Position numbers and translations under genes: made by a program
Shown here: positions 26,422 through 35,362 of the stretch, piece by piece
Position numbering within the stretch: position 1 is the stretch's first letter
How the letters are laid out: each line of letters opens with the position of its first letter
The notes under the pieces: generated by a model
Database searches by the model: none
The model's input: only the letters and a program-made list of their open reading frames with translations
Told to the model about the DNA's origin: nothing
DNA from: HUN007 sp045643005
GTDB taxonomy: Bacteria; Bacillota; Clostridia; Oscillospirales; Ruminococcaceae
Length of the DNA: 64,000 nt
Direction of reading: 5' to 3'
Assembly: GCA_045643005.1 (NCBI GenBank)
Contig: JAZUJY010000280.1
Coordinates: forward strand, 1 to 64,000

Positions 26422-26447
26422 AAGATATAACAACACAGAGCTTTGAA
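26422..26447 (+). repeat. Dispersed motif with CACAGAGCTTTGAA, copy B
   Basis: 26 bases identical to 8319-8344. Here it occupies the likely 5' end of the mRNA leader of the dockerin gene. A small ATCG/CGAT hairpin and TGTTCTA follow it; the other copy also has a short hairpin followed by TGTTCTA. Confidence 0.7.
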
Positions 26448-26506
26448 GCAGGAGAATCGGTTATCGATGTTCTACGTTATTATAAAAGGAAGAAGATGAG
26501 TTCAGC

Positions 26507-27532
26507 ATGAAAAAAAGGATAATTTCAGCTTTGACAGCTTTTTTTATGATCACATCCTCTGCGTGTGTTTATGCCGTCGATTCACAGAAAGATATCTTTG
26601 AGTCAGTCCAGGTAAACACACAATTCAGATTTATGTGGCCTAAAGGTTACAATATAGTTAAAATAAGAACTGAAGGATGCAGTATAAATTGCTTGACTAC
26701 CTATGTAGTAAAAGAAGGCTTTCTTTCAGAATTTAACCCTGATGACGGTACAGATGATATTGTAAATGTATATGCCTACACAGAAGAAGGTAAAGTGTTT
26801 TCTGTTAAAATTAAAGTTACCGGAAAAAGTGAAGATTCGTATTCTGAAACAATATGTACGGATAATACGACAAGGAGTGAGTCTACGGTTACAACAACTG
26901 TTTCCTGTTCCGGTACATATAAGGAAGATATCTCAAAATGTACAACAACCAACGCAGCTGTATCAACATCTAAAATTGAAACCGATAAGAATTTTTCAGG
27001 ACAGGATAGTGAATCCGGAACGAAAGACAGCTCAGACAGTTCGAACAGTCCAACCGGTTCAACAGCCGGGGGCGGGAATTCGTCGAGAGGGTGGAGATCC
27101 GACAATTCTCCGGGTCTTGTTGTTCCTGATTATCCGGATGACCCTTATGATGACGGTTCCGCATATTCTCAGGGTGAAAACGCAAATTCTTCTGCAGAGG
27201 ACGATCCGGGTTATGATGCCGGATATGTCAGCTTTATGTCAAATGAAATTGAAAATACCGGATTTATTAAGTCAACGGAATATTTGATGGGAGATATTGA
27301 TTTGAATGGAAGTGTAGAGGTGACAGATCTTACTATTCTTTCGGTATTGTTAATGCAAAAAGGCAGTTATAAAGTGAACGGGCTTGATAATGCTGATGTT
27401 GACGGAAATAATGTGGTGGATATCGGAGATCTTGCCACATTAAAGCGTATCGTATCAAAAGACCCGACAGTTAAGAATTCATATCGTTCTGTTCCGGATG
27501 AGAATGACTATATGATTGAACGCGGAAAGTGA
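26507..27532 (+). CDS. Secreted dockerin protein of unknown function
   Basis: 341 residues. Signal peptide about 1-23 (ending CVYAVD). The region 25-110 is a small beta-rich domain with two cysteines (EGCSINCLTTY). A long Ser/Thr/Gly/Pro/Asp-rich linker follows (about 110-250), then a dockerin at 262-322 with loops DIDLNGSVEVTD and DVDGNNVVDIGD. No catalytic module is visible, so it may be a structural or binding element of the cellulosome. The 91-base leader contains a dispersed repeat. The dockerin resembles that of the PL11 protein more than those of the GH24 and Cthe_2159-type proteins. Confidence 0.8.
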   Translation: MKKRIISALTAFFMITSSACVYAVDSQKDIFESVQVNTQFRFMWPKGYNIVKIRTEGCSINCLTTYVVKEGFLSEFNPDDGTDDIVNVYAYTEEGKVFSVKIKVTGKSEDSYSETICTDNTTRSESTVTTTVSCSGTYKEDISKCTTTNAAVSTSKIETDKNFSGQDSESGTKDSSDSSNSPTGSTAGGGNSSRGWRSDNSPGLVVPDYPDDPYDDGSAYSQGENANSSAEDDPGYDAGYVSFMSNEIENTGFIKSTEYLMGDIDLNGSVEVTDLTILSVLLMQKGSYKVNGLDNADVDGNNVVDIGDLATLKRIVSKDPTVKNSYRSVPDENDYMIERGK

Positions 27533-27548
27533 TCTAATAAAAATATTC

Positions 27549-27590
27549 AGGCGTAAGTTTCACAATAATATGTGGACTTATGCCTTTTTT
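27549..27590 (+). terminator. Terminator after the dockerin gene
   Basis: AGGCGTAAGTTTCAC pairs with GTGGACTTATGCCT with wobble and a bulge, followed by six T. Confidence 0.75.
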
Positions 27591-27647
27591 ATGTTGATTT
27601 TAAAACCAATAAACTGAGAATAGTATGACTTTTTTAAGGAAAAACAG

Positions 27648-27676
27648 TTGTATAAACAGAAAAATAATGTTATAAT
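27648..27676 (+). promoter_or_regulatory. Promoter of the asp23-recN operon
   Basis: TTGTAT, 17 bases, TATAAT; 50 bases before the start codon. Confidence 0.75.
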
Positions 27677-27726
27677 ATTAAGGATTGAATTTGTTTTGAT
27701 CATTCTGCGATATGGAGGAAATGTTT

Positions 27727-28068
27727 ATGAATAAAGAAAATCCGGGATTTGTCCGCATTTCAGAGGATGTAGTTGTTACAATTGCTACAGCAGCAATCAA
27801 CGAAGTCAAGGGCGTTGAAGAAATAAAACCGTCAGAAGGATTCATAAAAAATCTTTTTGTTAAGGAAGAACCGGTTAGAGTTAGGATCATCGGTGATGTT
27901 ATAGAAATAGATGCAGAGGTTATTCTGAAACAGGGTTATAACGCCGTATTGACAGGTGAAAAAATTCAGAATGCAGTAAAGTCAGAGATCCAGGCAATGA
28001 CGGGGATCACTGTATCGAAAGTTAATGTAGTAGTTGCAGGCGTAAGTTTTGATAAGTCATCCCAATAA
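27727..28068 (+). CDS. Asp23/Gls24 family protein
   Basis: 113 residues from the ATG at 27727, eight bases past GGAGG. In-frame ATGs at 27712 and 27721 lie on or too near that site. The family pattern is clear: GFVRISEDVVVTIATAAINE, then VKGVEEIKP, VDVEVILKQG-like strands (EIDAEVILKQGYN) and VSKVNVVVAGVSF. In Firmicutes these proteins act at the cell envelope or in stress tolerance, and this gene typically precedes nusB. Confidence 0.85.
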   Translation: MNKENPGFVRISEDVVVTIATAAINEVKGVEEIKPSEGFIKNLFVKEEPVRVRIIGDVIEIDAEVILKQGYNAVLTGEKIQNAVKSEIQAMTGITVSKVNVVVAGVSFDKSSQ

Positions 28069-28089
28069 TACAATAAAGGAGTATTTTTA

Positions 28090-28503
28090 ATGACAAGAAG
28101 AGAAGTTAGAGACAGTGCTTTTAAGATAATATTCGAATCTCTTATAAGAGATGATTCGATCGAAGAACTGTTTGAACTGGCATCCGGTATTGATGAAGTT
28201 CCGGTTGATGATGAAGTTAAGGAAATGGTAACCGGAATAATTTCAAAATCTGATGAGCTTGATGGTATAATTGCTTCATTCAGCAAGAAAAGAGCTTTTT
28301 CACGAATTGCCAAAATAAATATTGCAATTTTAAGGATAGCATTTTATGAGATCCTTTTTAGTGACAAAATACCGGTCAACGCTGCAGTTAGTGAGGCGGT
28401 ACTGCTTGCACAGAACTACTCATATAAAGAAGATATTTCATTTGTAAATGGTGTTCTTGGTGCTTATGTCAGAAGCACTGAAGAAAAGAAAGAGGAAAAA
28501 TAA
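28090..28503 (+). CDS. nusB: Transcription antitermination factor NusB
   Basis: 137 residues, all-helical. It begins MTRREVRDSAFKIIFE and ends with the conserved block RIAKINIAILRIAFYEILF, IPVNAAVSEAVLLA and FVNGVLG. NusB binds boxA RNA with NusE in rRNA antitermination. The stop overlaps the start of the next gene. Confidence 0.95.
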   Translation: MTRREVRDSAFKIIFESLIRDDSIEELFELASGIDEVPVDDEVKEMVTGIISKSDELDGIIASFSKKRAFSRIAKINIAILRIAFYEILFSDKIPVNAAVSEAVLLAQNYSYKEDISFVNGVLGAYVRSTEEKKEEK

Positions 28504-29444
28504 TGTCTTTGTATCTGGGGATCGATACAAGTAACTATACGACATCGGCAGCACTTTTCGACAGTGAAACAAATTGTATGATACAGAAAAAAAAACTCCT
28601 TCCTGTCAAAGAAGGACAGCTTGGACTAAGACAAAGTGATGCTGTTTTTCATCATACAAAACAACTTCCGGAGATGATATCCGGGCTTGATATCAATGGC
28701 AGAAAAATCGATGCGATAGGTGTTTCAGTCAGACCTCGTATGGTAAAAGGTTCATATATGCCGTGTTTCTTGTGCGGTGAAGGAATGGCAGTATCACTTT
28801 CTTCTGTTCTCGGCATTCCGGTGTATACTACCTCACATCAGGCAGGTCATGTTCTTGCAGCATTGTATTCTGCAGGAAAAACCGAATATCTCGATCATGA
28901 TTTTATAGCGTTTCATGTCAGCGGAGGAACAACAGATTGTCTTTTGTGCACGCCTGACAAGGAAAATGTTCTGAATATCACTGAAGTGGGTACTTCTCTT
29001 GATCTGAAAGCCGGGCAGGCTGTCGACCGTGTAGGTCTTATGCTCGGTCTTAAATTTCCATGCGGTGCAGAGCTTGAAAAGCTTGCTTTGAACAGTAAAA
29101 GGAAGTTTAAAACAAGACCTGTAATAAAGGATGGAAACTGTTGTCTGTCAGGAATTGAAAATATTTGCAGAAAAATGCTTGATGAAAAAGAAAGTCCGGA
29201 GGATATAGCGGGGTACTGTCTTTCGTATATAAAAGAAACGCTTTCAGCTATGCTTAACAGTGCATTTGAAAAATACGGAAAGAAACCGGTCTGCTTTGCA
29301 GGAGGTGTCATGTCTGACAGTATTATTCGCAAAGAGCTGTCAGAAATATATGATTCTGCAGTATTTGCTGATCCGGTATATTCATGCGATAATGCTGCCG
29401 GAACAGCTTTGTTTGCAAAAATCAGACAGGAGGGGAATTTGTGA
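28503..29444 (+). CDS. TsaD/Kae1-family paralogue
   Basis: 313 residues. It has an actin-like ATPase fold with a start LYLGIDTSNYTTSAAL and a metal-site motif HQAGH (TsaD has HxEGH). FHVSGGTTDCLL and CFAGGVMSD are the phosphate and adenosine loops. True TsaD makes the t6A37 modification of tRNA with TsaB and TsaE. No tsaB or tsaE lies nearby and the second position of the metal motif is altered, so this may be the nusB-linked paralogue found in several clostridia rather than the essential enzyme. It overlaps both neighbours. Confidence 0.75.
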   Translation: MSLYLGIDTSNYTTSAALFDSETNCMIQKKKLLPVKEGQLGLRQSDAVFHHTKQLPEMISGLDINGRKIDAIGVSVRPRMVKGSYMPCFLCGEGMAVSLSSVLGIPVYTTSHQAGHVLAALYSAGKTEYLDHDFIAFHVSGGTTDCLLCTPDKENVLNITEVGTSLDLKAGQAVDRVGLMLGLKFPCGAELEKLALNSKRKFKTRPVIKDGNCCLSGIENICRKMLDEKESPEDIAGYCLSYIKETLSAMLNSAFEKYGKKPVCFAGGVMSDSIIRKELSEIYDSAVFADPVYSCDNAAGTALFAKIRQEGNL

Positions 29445-30634
29445 TTGATGCGTTATCTGTTACTCAGCTTAACAGGTATATAGCTTTTAAGATCAAGGAA
29501 GATCCAAAGATCCATGGAATACTTGTCAAAGGTGAGATCTCAAATTTTAAAAATGCAGGTCATCTGTATTTTACAGTCAAGGACTCCGAAAGTCTGATAA
29601 GGGCAGTAATGTTTAAAAGTAACGCCTCAATGCTGAAATTTATTCCTGAGAATGGAATGAATGTAATTATTATGGGTTCCGTGTCAGTTTATGAGCGTGA
29701 CGGAGTATATCAGCTTTATGTTACGGATATGTTTCCGGACGGGACCGGAGATCAGCATTATTTATTTGAAAAATTAAAATCCGAATTGTCAAAGGAAGGA
29801 ATCTTTGATGAGGATCATAAGCTTCAGATCCCTTCTTTTCCGGAAAAAATAGGTGTTGTCACATCTTCAAAAGGTGCTGCACTTCATGATATAATCAGCG
29901 TTATTGAACGAAGATACCCTCTTTGTGAGATTAGAGTGTATCATTCAGCTGTTCAGGGCGATTCTGCTCCTTCAGAATTATGTGAAGGATTGAAAAAAGC
30001 AGAGAAAGACCGGTGTGATGTCGTAATACTTGGTCGTGGCGGTGGTTCATATGAGGACCTTGCAGCTTTTAATGACAGAGGTCTTGCGTATTGTATATAC
30101 GGTCTGACAGTTCCTGTTATCAGCGCAGTCGGACATGAAACTGATTTTACAATATCTGATTTTGCAGCAGATCTGAGAGCACCTACACCATCGGCCGCTG
30201 CTGAAAGAGCGGTCCCTTCAAAAGAAATGCTTATGAAAAGACTTGACGATCTCGAAAACAGCATAAGATCTTTTTTTGAGCTTGATCTCAGGAGAAAGCA
30301 GGAAAAATTAAATGAACTGGAGACAAGACTGTTTAAAAAATCCCCTTTGAATGTCTGTGAGAAGTATTTATCAGATGTTCAAACCTGTTCTGAACGAATA
30401 GAGAGGTCATTTGCTGATCTTATCACTCATAAAGAATCAGCATTTATCAGTCTTTTGTCAGAGCTGTCCGCACTTGATCCTATGAAAGTTCTGTGCAGAG
30501 GTTATTCTGTAGTATATGATACTGACAGAAAAATAATTAAAAGCACAGCTCAGTTAAGTAAAGACCAGACGATAAGGATCAGGTTTTCTGACGGTTTTGC
30601 CGATGCAGTTATAAAAGAAAAGGAGAAATGCTGA
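29441..30634 (+). CDS. xseA: Exodeoxyribonuclease VII large subunit
   Basis: 397 residues from a GTG with AGGAGGGG upstream. The N-terminal OB fold contains GEISNFKNAGHLYFTVKD. The catalytic core has KIGVVTSSKGAALHDI, RGGGSYEDLAAFND and GHETDFTISDFAADLRAPTP. A coiled-coil C-terminal region follows. With XseB it degrades single-stranded DNA. It overlaps the preceding gene by four bases and xseB starts two bases after its stop. Confidence 0.96.
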   Translation: MIDALSVTQLNRYIAFKIKEDPKIHGILVKGEISNFKNAGHLYFTVKDSESLIRAVMFKSNASMLKFIPENGMNVIIMGSVSVYERDGVYQLYVTDMFPDGTGDQHYLFEKLKSELSKEGIFDEDHKLQIPSFPEKIGVVTSSKGAALHDIISVIERRYPLCEIRVYHSAVQGDSAPSELCEGLKKAEKDRCDVVILGRGGGSYEDLAAFNDRGLAYCIYGLTVPVISAVGHETDFTISDFAADLRAPTPSAAAERAVPSKEMLMKRLDDLENSIRSFFELDLRRKQEKLNELETRLFKKSPLNVCEKYLSDVQTCSERIERSFADLITHKESAFISLLSELSALDPMKVLCRGYSVVYDTDRKIIKSTAQLSKDQTIRIRFSDGFADAVIKEKEKC

Positions 30635-30635
30635 A

Positions 30636-30827
30636 ATGTCTTTTGAAACAAATCTGAAAAAGCTTAATGATATTGTAAAAAAGCTTGAGAGCGGAGAGAT
30701 CTCACTTGAAAAAGCAACTGAACTATATAGTGAAGGAATGAAAATTTCTGCAGGTCTGAAAAAAGAGCTTGAAAATGCAAAACTTAAAATAGTATCAGAT
30801 AATAATGATACTGAAGTCCAAAGTTAA
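30636..30827 (+). CDS. xseB: Exodeoxyribonuclease VII small subunit
   Basis: 63 residues, two helices, with the family motif LNDIVKKLESGEISLEKATE and LYSEGMKI. It binds the coiled coil of XseA. Normal size. Confidence 0.95.
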   Translation: MSFETNLKKLNDIVKKLESGEISLEKATELYSEGMKISAGLKKELENAKLKIVSDNNDTEVQS

Positions 30828-30879
30828 AAGGCAACTTTTGGGATAGAATAATATAAAAAATAAAGGACGATATTCATAA

Positions 30880-31314
30880 ATGTTTAACGCAATAATCGTT
30901 AGCGGTTTTTTGGGATGGGCAGTTGCTCAGATAATCAAAACCGTCTTGCATGCAATAAAATTTAATAAAGTAATGATGGAAAGGCTTTTAGGAGCAGGGG
31001 GAATGCCGAGCTCACATACCTCAATGGTTATTTCAACAGTTATATCTGTTGGAAAAGCTGTGGGAACATCATCAGTAGTTTTCGGAATTACATGTATCTT
31101 TGGAGCGATTGTAATATACGATGCCATGGGTGTCAGGTATGCAGCCGGTCAGCATGCAAAGCTGCTTAACAGCATTAACAAAAAGCTTTCCGATCAGGAT
31201 AATGAAGAACAGCCAAAGGAATTAAAAGAATATCTCGGACATACTCCGCTTGAAGTTCTCGGCGGTGCAGTAGTCGGAATAGTAATTGGTATTTTAATTC
31301 CGGTCAAAGGATAA
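30880..31314 (+). CDS. DUF212 (YuiD-like, acid-phosphatase-related) membrane protein
   Basis: 144 residues with four or so hydrophobic segments. GGMPSSHTSMVIS is the DUF212 signature and recalls the histidine motif of PAP2 phosphatases. YDAMGVRYAAGQHAKLLN and LGHTPLEVLGG are also conserved. A role in lipid phosphate metabolism is possible but unproven. It sits between xseB and dxs, the usual place of ispA. Confidence 0.85.
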   Translation: MFNAIIVSGFLGWAVAQIIKTVLHAIKFNKVMMERLLGAGGMPSSHTSMVISTVISVGKAVGTSSVVFGITCIFGAIVIYDAMGVRYAAGQHAKLLNSINKKLSDQDNEEQPKELKEYLGHTPLEVLGGAVVGIVIGILIPVKG

Positions 31315-31318
31315 TGAA

Positions 31319-33211
31319 ATGGAAGATAAAATAACAGAACCGATTAAACTTAGCAGTCTTGAACTGCCTTCAGATCTGAAAAAGCTTACAGTTGATCAGT
31401 GTCGTGATCTTTGCAAGGAGATCAGAAGCGTAATGATAAAAACTGTATCAAAAAATGGCGGTCATCTTGCTTCAAATCTCGGAGTTGTTGAACTTACGAT
31501 GGCTATCCACAGAGTTTTTTCTTCTCCGGATGATAAGATAGTATGGGATGTAGGACATCAGTCATATACTCATAAAATTCTTACAGGTCGTCTGGAAAAA
31601 TTTGAATCTCTGAGACAGGAAAACGGAATATCCGGATTTCCAAAGCCTAATGAATCAGAGCATGATGCATTTATAAGCGGACACAGCAGCACCTCTGTAT
31701 CTGTTGCATGTGGAATTGCAGATGCGATGAAGCTGAATAGAAATGATAAAAACTACACGATAGCTGTTATTGGTGACGGAGCATTTACAGGCGGACTTGC
31801 ATATGAAGGTCTTAATAATGCCGGTAAAGGAAGAAAAAATCTTATAGTGATACTTAATCACAACAATATGTCAATTTCAAAAAATGTTGGAGCTTTTGCA
31901 AAGTATCTTTCCAGTATAAGAAATACTAAAAAATATTATATGACCAAGGAAGCGGTGGATCATGTTTTAAAGAAGACTCCGGTTGTCGGAAGTCCTATAA
32001 GCAAAGCTCTCATAGCGTCAAAAACAGCAATAAAAGGTGTTGTTCTTAAAGGAAACACCATGTTTGAGGATCTGGGATTTATATATCTCGGACCGGTGAA
32101 CGGACATGATCTTCAGGAACTCGAGGATGTTCTCAGTCTTGCAAAGACATTTGACAAGCCTGTATTGGTACATGTTAATACTATAAAAGGCAAAGGATAT
32201 CTGCCGGCAGAAAAAAATCCCGGAGAATATCACGGTATTTCTCATTTCGATATATTAACAGGCAATTCAGAAGTAGCAAGATCAGATTCATTTTCATCAG
32301 TTTTTGGACACGAACTGGTAAAAATTGCAGAGGAAAATGAAAAGATTTGTGCAGTTACAGCTGCGATGAAATACGGGACCGGACTTCAGTATTTTGCAAA
32401 GGAATTTCCTGACAGATTTTATGATGTCGGAATTGCCGAGGGTCATGCTGTTACCTATTCAGCAGGACTTGCGAGTATGGGATATATTCCTGTTTTTGCA
32501 GTTTACTCTTCGTTTTTGCAAAGGGCATATGATCAGCTTGTTCATGATGCAGCACTGTCAGGCGTTCATATGGTTATAGCAGTAGATAGAGCAGGCTTTG
32601 TCGGAGAAGACGGAGAAACACACCATGGCATTTTTGATGTCTCTATGGCAACAAATATTCCCGGAGCGACTATTTATTCACCTTCATGTTATTCTGAGCT
32701 TAAAGCTGCACTCAGAAAAGCTGTGAATGATACGGAAGGTCTTGTTTTTATTCGATATCCGCGAGGAAATGAGAGCTGTGCATTTGATGATATCACTGAA
32801 GAAAAGTATGAAGATATAGTTTTTAAACAGGAAAAAGACAGTGATATTCTTGCAGTTACTTACGGACGTATTTCAGCGGGACTGATAAGAGCATGCGATA
32901 AACTTAAAAATGATAAAAATATAAAATGCGATATTATGAAGCTTGTGAAGATTTTTCCAATAGATGAAGCATATGTTAATGCAGCGCTAAAATATAAAAA
33001 GATAGTCTTTTTTGAAGAAGGAATGAAGAACGGCGGAATCGCCGAATATTTTCTTTCCCTTCTTATTGAAAAGGGTTTTAAGGGCAGGTATTGTATTTCT
33101 GCTCTTGAAAAATTCGTAAAACAGGCATCTGTTAAAAATCAGCTGGCTCAGAACGGCTTGTATGCTGATGGAATGTATAAAAAAATATCGGATATATACA
33201 GTGAGGAATGA
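31319..33211 (+). CDS. dxs: 1-deoxy-D-xylulose-5-phosphate synthase
   Basis: 630 residues. The thiamine diphosphate motif is GDGAFTGGLAYEGLNNAG through NHNNMS; KGKGYLPAE, DVGIAEGHAVTYSAGLA, and HDAALSGVHMVIAVDRAG with GEDGETHHG complete the enzyme, followed by the C-terminal transketolase domain. It makes DXP from pyruvate and glyceraldehyde-3-phosphate for isoprenoids by the MEP route. AAAGGA lies seven bases before the ATG. Confidence 0.97.
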   Translation: MEDKITEPIKLSSLELPSDLKKLTVDQCRDLCKEIRSVMIKTVSKNGGHLASNLGVVELTMAIHRVFSSPDDKIVWDVGHQSYTHKILTGRLEKFESLRQENGISGFPKPNESEHDAFISGHSSTSVSVACGIADAMKLNRNDKNYTIAVIGDGAFTGGLAYEGLNNAGKGRKNLIVILNHNNMSISKNVGAFAKYLSSIRNTKKYYMTKEAVDHVLKKTPVVGSPISKALIASKTAIKGVVLKGNTMFEDLGFIYLGPVNGHDLQELEDVLSLAKTFDKPVLVHVNTIKGKGYLPAEKNPGEYHGISHFDILTGNSEVARSDSFSSVFGHELVKIAEENEKICAVTAAMKYGTGLQYFAKEFPDRFYDVGIAEGHAVTYSAGLASMGYIPVFAVYSSFLQRAYDQLVHDAALSGVHMVIAVDRAGFVGEDGETHHGIFDVSMATNIPGATIYSPSCYSELKAALRKAVNDTEGLVFIRYPRGNESCAFDDITEEKYEDIVFKQEKDSDILAVTYGRISAGLIRACDKLKNDKNIKCDIMKLVKIFPIDEAYVNAALKYKKIVFFEEGMKNGGIAEYFLSLLIEKGFKGRYCISALEKFVKQASVKNQLAQNGLYADGMYKKISDIYSEE

Positions 33212-33215
33212 TCCG

Positions 33216-34016
33216 ATGAGTGACAGCAGAATTGATAAAGAGCTTTTGTCAAGAGGGCTTGTCAGAAGTCGTGAATATGCAAGCAAGCTTATAAAAAGCG
33301 GAAATGTGACAGTGAACGGAAAAGTCTGTACCAAACCGTCATTTTCTGTCAGTGAAAATGATATTCTTGAAGTAACTGCTGAGATCCATGGATATGTCGG
33401 CAGAGGTGGTCTGAAGCTTGAGAAAGCGTTAGATGTTTTTAACATTGATCTTAAAGATCGTATCTGTCTGGATATAGGAGCATCCACGGGTGGATTTACG
33501 GACTGTATGCTTCAAAACGGTGCACAAAAAGTATACGCTTTGGATGTAGGTCACAGTCAGCTTGATATAAAATTGTTATCTGACAGCCGGGTTGTAAATA
33601 TGGAAAAAACAAATATCAGAACGGCTGAGCAGTCATTATTTGATGACAGGATCGACTTTATTGCAACAGATGTGTCTTTTATCTCATTAAAGTATGTTAT
33701 TCCCAAAATATCAGAGCTGCTATGTGAAAAAGGCGAGGCGTGTGTTCTTATCAAGCCTCAGTTTGAAGCAGGAAAAGAAAATATTTCAAAAAACGGGATA
33801 GTAAAGTCTGCATCTGTACATAAAACTATTTTAAACGATATGCTTTCATTTGCAGGAAAAAACGGGCTTACACCTTTTGGAATCGACGTATCTCCAATCA
33901 AAGGAGGAAGCGGAAATTCCGAATATCTCATGTATATGAAAAAAAATTGTGAATGTCCGGGATCTTTTTTTTCAGATGTTGACATGCTTGTAGAAAAAGC
34001 TTTGAAAAGGAAATGA
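33216..34016 (+). CDS. tlyA: TlyA-family rRNA 2'-O-methyltransferase / hemolysin-like
   Basis: 266 residues from the ATG at 33216. An earlier in-frame ATG at 33162 lies inside dxs and is rejected. The N-terminal S4 RNA-binding domain is RIDKELLSRGLVRSREYASK. The FtsJ-like methyltransferase core has ICLDIGASTGGFTDCMLQNG, VYALDVGHSQL, DFIATDVSFISLKYV and VLIKPQFE. In other bacteria TlyA methylates 16S and 23S rRNA. The neighbours (dxs, nadK, argR, recN) match the standard clostridial order. Confidence 0.94.
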   Translation: MSDSRIDKELLSRGLVRSREYASKLIKSGNVTVNGKVCTKPSFSVSENDILEVTAEIHGYVGRGGLKLEKALDVFNIDLKDRICLDIGASTGGFTDCMLQNGAQKVYALDVGHSQLDIKLLSDSRVVNMEKTNIRTAEQSLFDDRIDFIATDVSFISLKYVIPKISELLCEKGEACVLIKPQFEAGKENISKNGIVKSASVHKTILNDMLSFAGKNGLTPFGIDVSPIKGGSGNSEYLMYMKKNCECPGSFFSDVDMLVEKALKRK

Positions 34017-34876
34017 AGAAAATGAATATAATCGTTTCTCCAAATTTAAATAAAAAAGATGCGTACTCATGTGCCGTTGAAGTAATAAAAAGGCTCAAAG
34101 AACTTGGCGCAAATGTGTTTATGGATAACAGTCTTGAGGATAAGTTTAAAAATGAATCAGTTTGCTTCGGTTCTTTTAATGACATGGTTTACAATTGTGA
34201 TGTTGTAGCAGCTATTGGAGGAGACGGAACGATCTTAAAATGTGCTTCGAAAATGATCGACAGCAAAGCAGAATTACTTGGGATCAATACAGGTACACTC
34301 GGCTTTATGGCTTCTATGGAGAAAAATGAACTTGATTGTCTTGAACGACTTTTTTCAAAAAATTACAAAATATCAGAGAGAATGCTTCTGAAAGCGGAGA
34401 TCATGAGTGATGACGGAAAGCTTCATTCATATCACGCTCTTAATGACATAGTGGTTACCGGGATGTACGCAAAAATAGTGGATTTTGACGTGCTGGTAAA
34501 TGATCATCTTATCGGAAGTTACAGGGCTGACGGTGCAATTTTTGCAACTCCTACCGGTTCAACAGCATACTCCCTTTCAGCCGGAGGACCTGTTATAGAA
34601 CCCGAACTTAAGTGCATGGAAATGAATCTGATATGTCCCCATTCATTATATTCCAGACCTATGATCTATACAGATGATAAAGTAATTACAGTTGTTCATC
34701 ATTCTTCTGAGGAAACAAATGTGTATTTTTCAGTTGACGGAAATGAGCCAAAGAGATTTAAAAGCGGAGATAAACTTATAATAAAGAAGTCACAGCATAA
34801 GATCAAACTGATCGACATGTCCGGAGTTTCCTTTTATGATGCATTGAATCAGAAATTGTCACGCTCATTGAAATAA
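34013..34876 (+). CDS. nadK: NAD kinase
   Basis: 287 residues. AAIGGDGTILKCA is the GGDGT motif, LLGINTGTLGFMA and ALNDIVV are the substrate segments, and GADGAIFATPTGSTAYSLSAGG (read here with R-A-D-G) is the C-terminal beta-domain signature. It phosphorylates NAD to NADP. The start overlaps the tlyA stop; an ATG three codons later is equally possible. Confidence 0.95.
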   Translation: MKKMNIIVSPNLNKKDAYSCAVEVIKRLKELGANVFMDNSLEDKFKNESVCFGSFNDMVYNCDVVAAIGGDGTILKCASKMIDSKAELLGINTGTLGFMASMEKNELDCLERLFSKNYKISERMLLKAEIMSDDGKLHSYHALNDIVVTGMYAKIVDFDVLVNDHLIGSYRADGAIFATPTGSTAYSLSAGGPVIEPELKCMEMNLICPHSLYSRPMIYTDDKVITVVHHSSEETNVYFSVDGNEPKRFKSGDKLIIKKSQHKIKLIDMSGVSFYDALNQKLSRSLK

Positions 34877-34897
34877 TCAGACGAAAGGATGAGAAAA

Positions 34898-35335
34898 ATG
34901 AAAAATCAAAGGCATAAGAGAATTCTCGAAATAATCAGCTCATCCTGTATTGAGACTCAGGATGAGCTTCAGAAGGAACTTATCAAGTCAGGATTTAATG
35001 TTGCTCAGGCTACGGTTTCGAGGGATATTCAGGAGCTGAGACTTGTAAAAAAGGCTGATGATAATGGTGTATACAGGTATTTTCAGTCAGAAAACAAAGA
35101 TGTTCGTTTTTCCAATCTGCTTATTCAGACTATTATCAGTGTGGATTATGCAGTAAATATGGTAGTAGTAAAGTGTCACACCGGAATGGCTCAGGCAGCA
35201 TGTGCCATGATCGACTCAATGAATTATAATCAGATCCTTGGGACGATCGCCGGTGATGATACTATTTTTATTATGCTTAAAAATGAAGAAAATGCACGAA
35301 AACTCGTGCAGACAATAAAACAGTTAATAAGCTAA
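34898..35335 (+). CDS. argR: Arginine repressor ArgR
   Basis: 145 residues from the ATG at 34898, eight bases past AAAGGA; the in-frame ATG at 34889 overlaps that site. The winged helix (residues 5-65) contains ATVSRDIQELRLVK. The C-terminal hexamerisation and arginine domain has VVVKCHTGMAQAACAMIDS and LGTIAGDDTIFIML. It controls arginine metabolism genes. In clostridia it is usually found between nadK and recN, as here. Confidence 0.95.
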   Translation: MKNQRHKRILEIISSSCIETQDELQKELIKSGFNVAQATVSRDIQELRLVKKADDNGVYRYFQSENKDVRFSNLLIQTIISVDYAVNMVVVKCHTGMAQAACAMIDSMNYNQILGTIAGDDTIFIMLKNEENARKLVQTIKQLIS

Positions 35336-35362
35336 GCTGAGAGAAAAAGAGGGGAAGAGAAG

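Noticed and set aside
26766..27287. 173-codon open frame overlapping the dockerin gene at 26507 in another phase
   Set aside because: Residues are biased toward Gln, Arg and Met without domain pattern, no ribosome binding site, and the overlapping frame has a signal peptide, linker and dockerin.
28913..29332. 139-codon minus-strand frame inside the TsaD-like gene
   Set aside because: Mirror of the coding strand; the plus-strand product has clear family motifs and is tightly packed in an operon.
33162..33215. Upstream start of tlyA inside dxs
   Set aside because: It would overlap dxs by 50 bases; the ATG at 33216 has GTGAGG at good spacing and begins directly before the S4 domain.
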